From positions 1-6,316 of the forward strand of contig PKZR01000374.1 in the NCBI GenBank assembly GCA_003133815.1: a stretch of DNA of 6,316 nucleotides, written 5' to 3'. The notes below the pieces were generated by a model. That model did no database searches. It had not been told where the DNA came from and was given only the letters and a program-made list of their open reading frames with translations. Positions 5,881 through 6,316 of this stretch are shown one piece after another. The DNA comes from Limisphaerales bacterium (GTDB taxonomy: Bacteria > Verrucomicrobiota > Verrucomicrobiia > Limisphaerales > UBA11358). A program made the position numbers and the translations under genes. The number at the start of each line of letters is the position of its first letter. The stretch's first letter is position 1.

Positions 5881-6117
5881 ATGGAACCAAACCAGCTTTC
5901 TCTGCACGCAGACCGCGGCCTAAACCAGAGCCGACCGGCTGCTGCCCCGTCGCCGGAAGCGGTAGCTCGCCGGGCGTATGCCATTTATGAAAATCAAGGT
6001 TCACAGCCCGGACATGAGGTGAAACACTGGCTAGAAGCCGAGGCGCAATTGTTCGGCGGCGTCGAACGCGAATCCCAAATGCATCCGGGTTCATCTCTTT
6101 TCAAAACCGAACATTAA
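5881..6117 (+). CDS. DUF2934 family protein (first of tandem pair)
   Basis: This is a 78-residue soluble protein with a DUF2934 domain of unknown function at about residues 24-57. The domain shows the family pattern of ARRAYAIYE, the GSQPGHE turn, and HWLEAEAQL, predicted as two short helices around a Gly-Pro-Gly-containing turn. The N-terminus (1-23) and the C-terminal 20 residues are polar and probably disordered. There is no signal peptide or membrane segment. ATG 5881 is the start that gives the whole product; nearby ATGs at 5870 and 5876 are in other frames, and only a weak purine stretch (GGGA) precedes it. The next gene begins 14 bases after its stop and encodes a close relative, so the two are probably cotranscribed after a local duplication. 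Domain assignment is by recognition of the motif and is fairly secure; function is unknown. Confidence 0.82.
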   Translation: MEPNQLSLHADRGLNQSRPAAAPSPEAVARRAYAIYENQGSQPGHEVKHWLEAEAQLFGGVERESQMHPGSSLFKTEH

Positions 6118-6131
6118 ACAACCATCCTGCT

Positions 6132-6316
6132 ATGAAACACCATAAATTATCCAAAACCCAACAAGCGGTGATTGCCCCCCGGCCGACTTCGAGTGCTGGG
6201 CTGGACGCCGATGAAATTAATTTTTCGCCCTCGCCGGACGAAGTGGCCCGTAAGGCTTACTTCGCCTATGAGAATCAGGGTTCGCAGCCGGGTCACGAGG
6301 TGCAGCATTGGCTGAA
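6132..6316 (+). CDS. DUF2934 family protein (second of tandem pair), 3' end outside window
   Basis: The frame is open from ATG 6132 to the window edge, giving 61 complete codons with no stop. After a basic, variable N-terminus (MKHHKLSKTQQ, then a Pro/Ser-rich stretch to about residue 33) it enters a DUF2934 domain at about residue 34: PDEVARKAYFAYE, then ENQGSQPGHEV, then HWL. The eleven residues ENQGSQPGHEV are identical to those of the upstream gene, while the first 30 residues are unrelated in sequence. It starts 14 bases after the upstream stop. The product is truncated only by the window, not visibly by mutation. Confidence 0.8.
   Translation, partial: MKHHKLSKTQQAVIAPRPTSSAGLDADEINFSPSPDEVARKAYFAYENQGSQPGHEVQHWL

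Noticed and set aside
1..6316. New defence, CRISPR or mobile system
   Set aside because: No cas-like, nuclease-effector, toxin-antitoxin, integrase or transposase gene and no regularly spaced repeats were seen; the RNB protein is a standard exoribonuclease family member.

Overview
The window looks like an ordinary chromosomal segment of a GC-rich, probably soil or sediment bacterium. The gene set (VIT-family metal transporter, CsbD, a 'plasmid stabilization'-type small protein, a short RNB ribonuclease and paired DUF2934 proteins) and the weak or absent Shine-Dalgarno sequences fit Verrucomicrobiota best, with Acidobacteriota as an alternative. This assignment is inference, because no rRNA or other phylogenetic marker is present. 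All supported genes lie on the + strand.

Layout. (1) Positions 1-624 hold the 3' part of a VIT/CCC1-type iron/manganese transporter. (2) Positions 685-1668 hold a zinc-dependent alcohol dehydrogenase with both zinc sites. (3) Positions 1669-1934 are mostly non-coding, with one possible 44-residue membrane peptide. (4) Positions 1935-3883 form a compact stress and chaperone cluster: csbD, a 59-residue basic protein, grpE, and a zinc-finger-less DnaJ (CbpA type). The gaps are 19 and 18 bases, and the last two genes overlap by 11 bases, so one transcript is likely. (5) Positions 3884-4271 are a non-coding gap with a degenerate inverted-repeat element built from GCGAAGG-like units. (6) Positions 4272-5785 hold an RNB-domain ribonuclease with a C-terminal S1 domain. 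It is broken into two reading frames by an apparent one-base loss near 5031-5034. (7) Positions 5786-5880 hold a short gap with a perfect 7-bp hairpin. (8) From 5881 to the window end there are two tandem DUF2934 genes, the second cut by the window edge.

How the genes relate. GrpE is the nucleotide-exchange factor and CbpA/DnaJ the J-domain co-chaperone of DnaK, which is not in the window. CsbD is a general-stress protein in the families where it has been studied. The cluster therefore reads as a stress-response unit supplying DnaK partners. The transporter, the dehydrogenase, the ribonuclease and the DUF2934 pair have no clear functional link to it. I found no CRISPR array, tRNA, rRNA, insertion sequence or convincing new defence system. 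The points most worth a second look are the split ribonuclease, the inverted-repeat element, the chaperone cluster and the tandem DUF2934 genes.
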